This document shows positions 4,836 to 6,238 of a DNA stretch of 6,238 nucleotides, piece after piece (position 1 is the stretch's first letter; each line of letters begins with the position of its first letter). The notes beneath the pieces were generated by a model. It was not told where the DNA came from, did not search any database, and was given only the letters and a program-made list of their open reading frames with translations. The stretch comes from Campylobacterales bacterium (GTDB lineage Bacteria; Campylobacterota; Campylobacteria; Campylobacterales; SZUA-545). Position numbers and translations under genes: made by a program. The stretch spans positions 1 through 6,238 of the forward strand of contig JAOXRY010000054.1 in assembly GCA_025800305.1 (NCBI GenBank). Reading direction: 5' to 3'.

Positions 4836-5951
4836 TTACTTATTAATCTGTCCTTTTACTTCGAGTAGCCTTTGTATATAGTCATTTTGTTTTTTTAATT
4901 CTTTGATAGTTTTATCTGATTTTTGATTCTGTATTTTGAGTTCTTCTACTAAGTTTTTCAAAATTTTATTATTGTTATTAGTTTCTAATGTTTGTCTGAT
5001 TTCATTATGGTTTTCAGTATCTGATTTATCTTCTAATAAATATATAATAATGGATAAAAGAATACTAATAACTATACTAAAAATTAATGCTCTGTAATCA
5101 CGAACTGAAGTTTTAGTATTATCCTCAATTTGATTTTGAATTATTTCATTTTGTTTTATTGAAATTTCATGTTGGATCTTCATCTTTTCATTTTGATCAA
5201 TCATATATGCAGATATATTTTTTAAGTGTTCAATTTGTTTATCAGCTTTACCCATAAGAGTGTCTTCATATTTTGGTAGCTTAACAACTGGCATATCATT
5301 AAGGTTGATTTTAGGTATTTCAGATGTTATAGGTTTAAAGTTTAATGCATTTGTTTTTTCTACATTTTTTAAACTTTTGGATAAGGCTGTTGGTTGTATT
5401 AATTGTGTTTTAAAGAGATCTGTATTAATTGTAGAAGCTAATCCCAAGATACCACTTGCAGCACCTAATTTATTCTTATTTTTAAGTTGTTCAATAGTTT
5501 CGTCTAGTTGAGAAGTGTATACTTTATTAAGTGTATTAAAACTAGATAAACTATCAGCTCTTGAAATAGTTTCTCCTAGTATGTCAGTAGCTTTTATTGT
5601 TGTTGCATAGTCTGGTTTAATAAAAGATTCTGTTGCTAACTTCATTTTTTCTTGTAGGGATTTATAATCTTTATCATGGATGGAAGATAAAATAGGATCT
5701 GTATATTCTTTAAAAAGATCTTCATTTTTAAAAGTTGAATGTAATTCAGAACTTTCTAAAAGTTTTGAAATACCAGATATTCTATCTTCAATTCCTAAAT
5801 TAGTTATATCTTGAGCATCAAGATTAAGTAATGATTTACGTTCTTCTTCAAATTTCTTTAAAGAGTTCAATGCAGGATCATTCTCATATAGTTCTTTCAT
5901 TTTATTCCCTAAAGTAATTTTAATTTTAGGTTTTTTCTTTTCTTCACTCAT
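4836..5951 (-). CDS. Unknown 371-residue protein with one C-terminal-proximal membrane segment
   Basis: I do not recognise a family. The first 280 residues are hydrophilic and mostly helical, starting with a Lys-rich MSEEKKKPKIK. A small-residue-rich stretch KLGAASGILGLASTINTDLF lies at 161-180, and residues 234-280 look coiled-coil. One membrane segment, RALIFSIVISILLSIIIYLL, covers 287-306, followed by an acidic then Asn-rich linker and a Lys-rich coiled-coil tail (328-366). No signal peptide is seen; Arg284/Arg287 before and acidic residues (ED) after the segment suggest the large N-terminal part faces the cytoplasm and the tail lies outside. The ATG at 5951 has AAAGGG (5958-5963) 6 nt upstream. 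It has its own promoter carrying the shared motif. Codon use is as AT-rich as the other accessory genes. It could be a membrane effector of a defence or mobile cassette, but nothing in the sequence proves this. Confidence 0.8.
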   Translation of the reverse strand: MSEEKKKPKIKITLGNKMKELYENDPALNSLKKFEEERKSLLNLDAQDITNLGIEDRISGISKLLESSELHSTFKNEDLFKEYTDPILSSIHDKDYKSLQEKMKLATESFIKPDYATTIKATDILGETISRADSLSSFNTLNKVYTSQLDETIEQLKNKNKLGAASGILGLASTINTDLFKTQLIQPTALSKSLKNVEKTNALNFKPITSEIPKINLNDMPVVKLPKYEDTLMGKADKQIEHLKNISAYMIDQNEKMKIQHEISIKQNEIIQNQIEDNTKTSVRDYRALIFSIVISILLSIIIYLLEDKSDTENHNEIRQTLETNNNNKILKNLVEELKIQNQKSDKTIKELKKQNDYIQRLLEVKGQINK

Positions 5952-5991
5952 TTTTAGCCCTTTATTTTTTCAATTTTACAGAAAAGACTTT

Positions 5992-6020
5992 ATAATATTA
6001 GAAAATATTACGATTTGTAA
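5992..6020 (-). promoter_or_regulatory. Candidate promoter of the 371-residue gene, embedded in the shared motif
   Basis: On the minus strand: TTACAA (6020-6015), a 17-nt spacer, TATTAT (5997-5992), giving a 5' UTR of about 34 nt. The -35 lies inside the pseudo-palindrome at 6002-6022, so a factor bound there would block RNA polymerase. A TATAAA just downstream is an alternative -10. Confidence 0.45.
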
Positions 6021-6022
6021 TG
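6002..6022 (-). repeat. Third copy of the shared 21-bp pseudo-palindromic motif
   Basis: Read on the minus strand, towards the 371-residue gene, this is CATTACAAAT followed by CGTAATATTTT. It matches copy 2 at 18 and copy 1 at 17 of 21 positions, and keeps the dyad (ATTACAA...GTAAT). The ATG is 50 nt downstream. Confidence 0.65.
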
Positions 6023-6068
6023 TTTTTTCTAATAAATTAATGCAGATTTTTAAGTAGCACATTCTTTA

Positions 6069-6089
6069 TTACTTTTTTAAAAAAAGTAA
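6069..6089. repeat. A/T-rich perfect inverted repeat
   Basis: TTACTTTTTT (6069-6078), one A, AAAAAAGTAA (6080-6089). It lies between the promoter of the 371-residue gene and the large inverted repeat at the right edge. It could be a weak bidirectional terminator stem, but there is no GC in most of it. Confidence 0.4.
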
Positions 6090-6100
6090 AACAAAAAATT

Positions 6101-6234
6101 GTGGGGCAGTTGAATTTCTTTTCTTTAAACTCCATACTTACAAAATAGGGGGCTGTGGAACTCGCTCTGCTCAGACAGTCCTCGCCCTTATCCTATTTTT
6201 CCAGCTTACGTTTAAAGGAAATTCAAAGCCCCAC
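6101..6234. repeat. Long imperfect inverted repeat, REP/MITE-like element
   Basis: Outer arms 6101-6130 (GTGGGGC...TTGAATTTC...CTTTAAAC) and 6210-6234 (GTTTAAAG...GAAATTCAA...GCCCCAC) are complementary apart from a few bases of insertion. Inner arms AAAATAGG (6142-6149) and CCTATTTT (6192-6199) nest inside, and CTGT/ACAG (6153-6156, 6175-6178) near the tip. The whole could fold as one long hairpin of about 134 nt. It is much more GC-rich at the tip than its surroundings and has no ORF. The form recalls non-autonomous palindromic repeats mobilised by IS200-like or REP-associated transposases; no transposase is visible here. It may continue beyond the window. Confidence 0.6.
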
Positions 6235-6238
6235 ACTC

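Overview
The window is AT-rich (roughly one third G+C by eye). Its housekeeping genes suggest a member of the Campylobacterota (formerly Epsilonproteobacteria, for example a Sulfurimonas- or Arcobacter-like bacterium). This assignment rests on protein flavour, base composition and terse gene spacing; there is no rRNA or other marker gene to confirm it.

Left half (1-3470), core metabolism. A partial argB (acetylglutamate kinase, arginine biosynthesis) runs off the left edge on the minus strand. It is divergent from ubiX (flavin prenyltransferase) on the plus strand, and the two appear to share a palindromic -10 region. ubiX overlaps by 4 nt, tail to tail, with a minus-strand pair: a SpoU/TrmH-family RNA 2'-O-methyltransferase gene followed, with an 11-nt overlap, by an HI0933-family flavoprotein gene. 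The methyltransferase has a consensus -10 box almost touching its ATG, so its mRNA may be leaderless. These two genes carry an unusual density of the palindrome AGATCT (16 sites in about 2 kb).

Right half (3471-6238), accessory DNA. It holds a BrnT-like toxin with a CopG/RHH antitoxin, an ORF6N-domain protein of phage/KilA-N type, and a convergent 371-residue protein of unknown function with one membrane segment near its C-terminus. The window ends in a long imperfect inverted repeat resembling a REP/MITE-type element.

The main observation is regulatory. A 21-bp pseudo-palindromic motif, core ATTACAATTTGCAAT, lies in the same orientation relative to the gene upstream of all three accessory transcription units. 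Each copy overlaps or abuts a plausible -35 position. Two copies extend into a 37-bp direct repeat (35/37 identical) that brackets the toxin-antitoxin cassette. Separately, a strong palindrome inside the ORF6N coding sequence (11-bp arms, AAA loop) has a 22-bp identical copy in the intergenic region ahead of the cassette, over the -35 region of the methyltransferase promoter. Together these suggest a small, jointly regulated, possibly mobile cassette of toxin-antitoxin, DNA-binding protein and membrane protein. The co-regulation is inference from sequence only.
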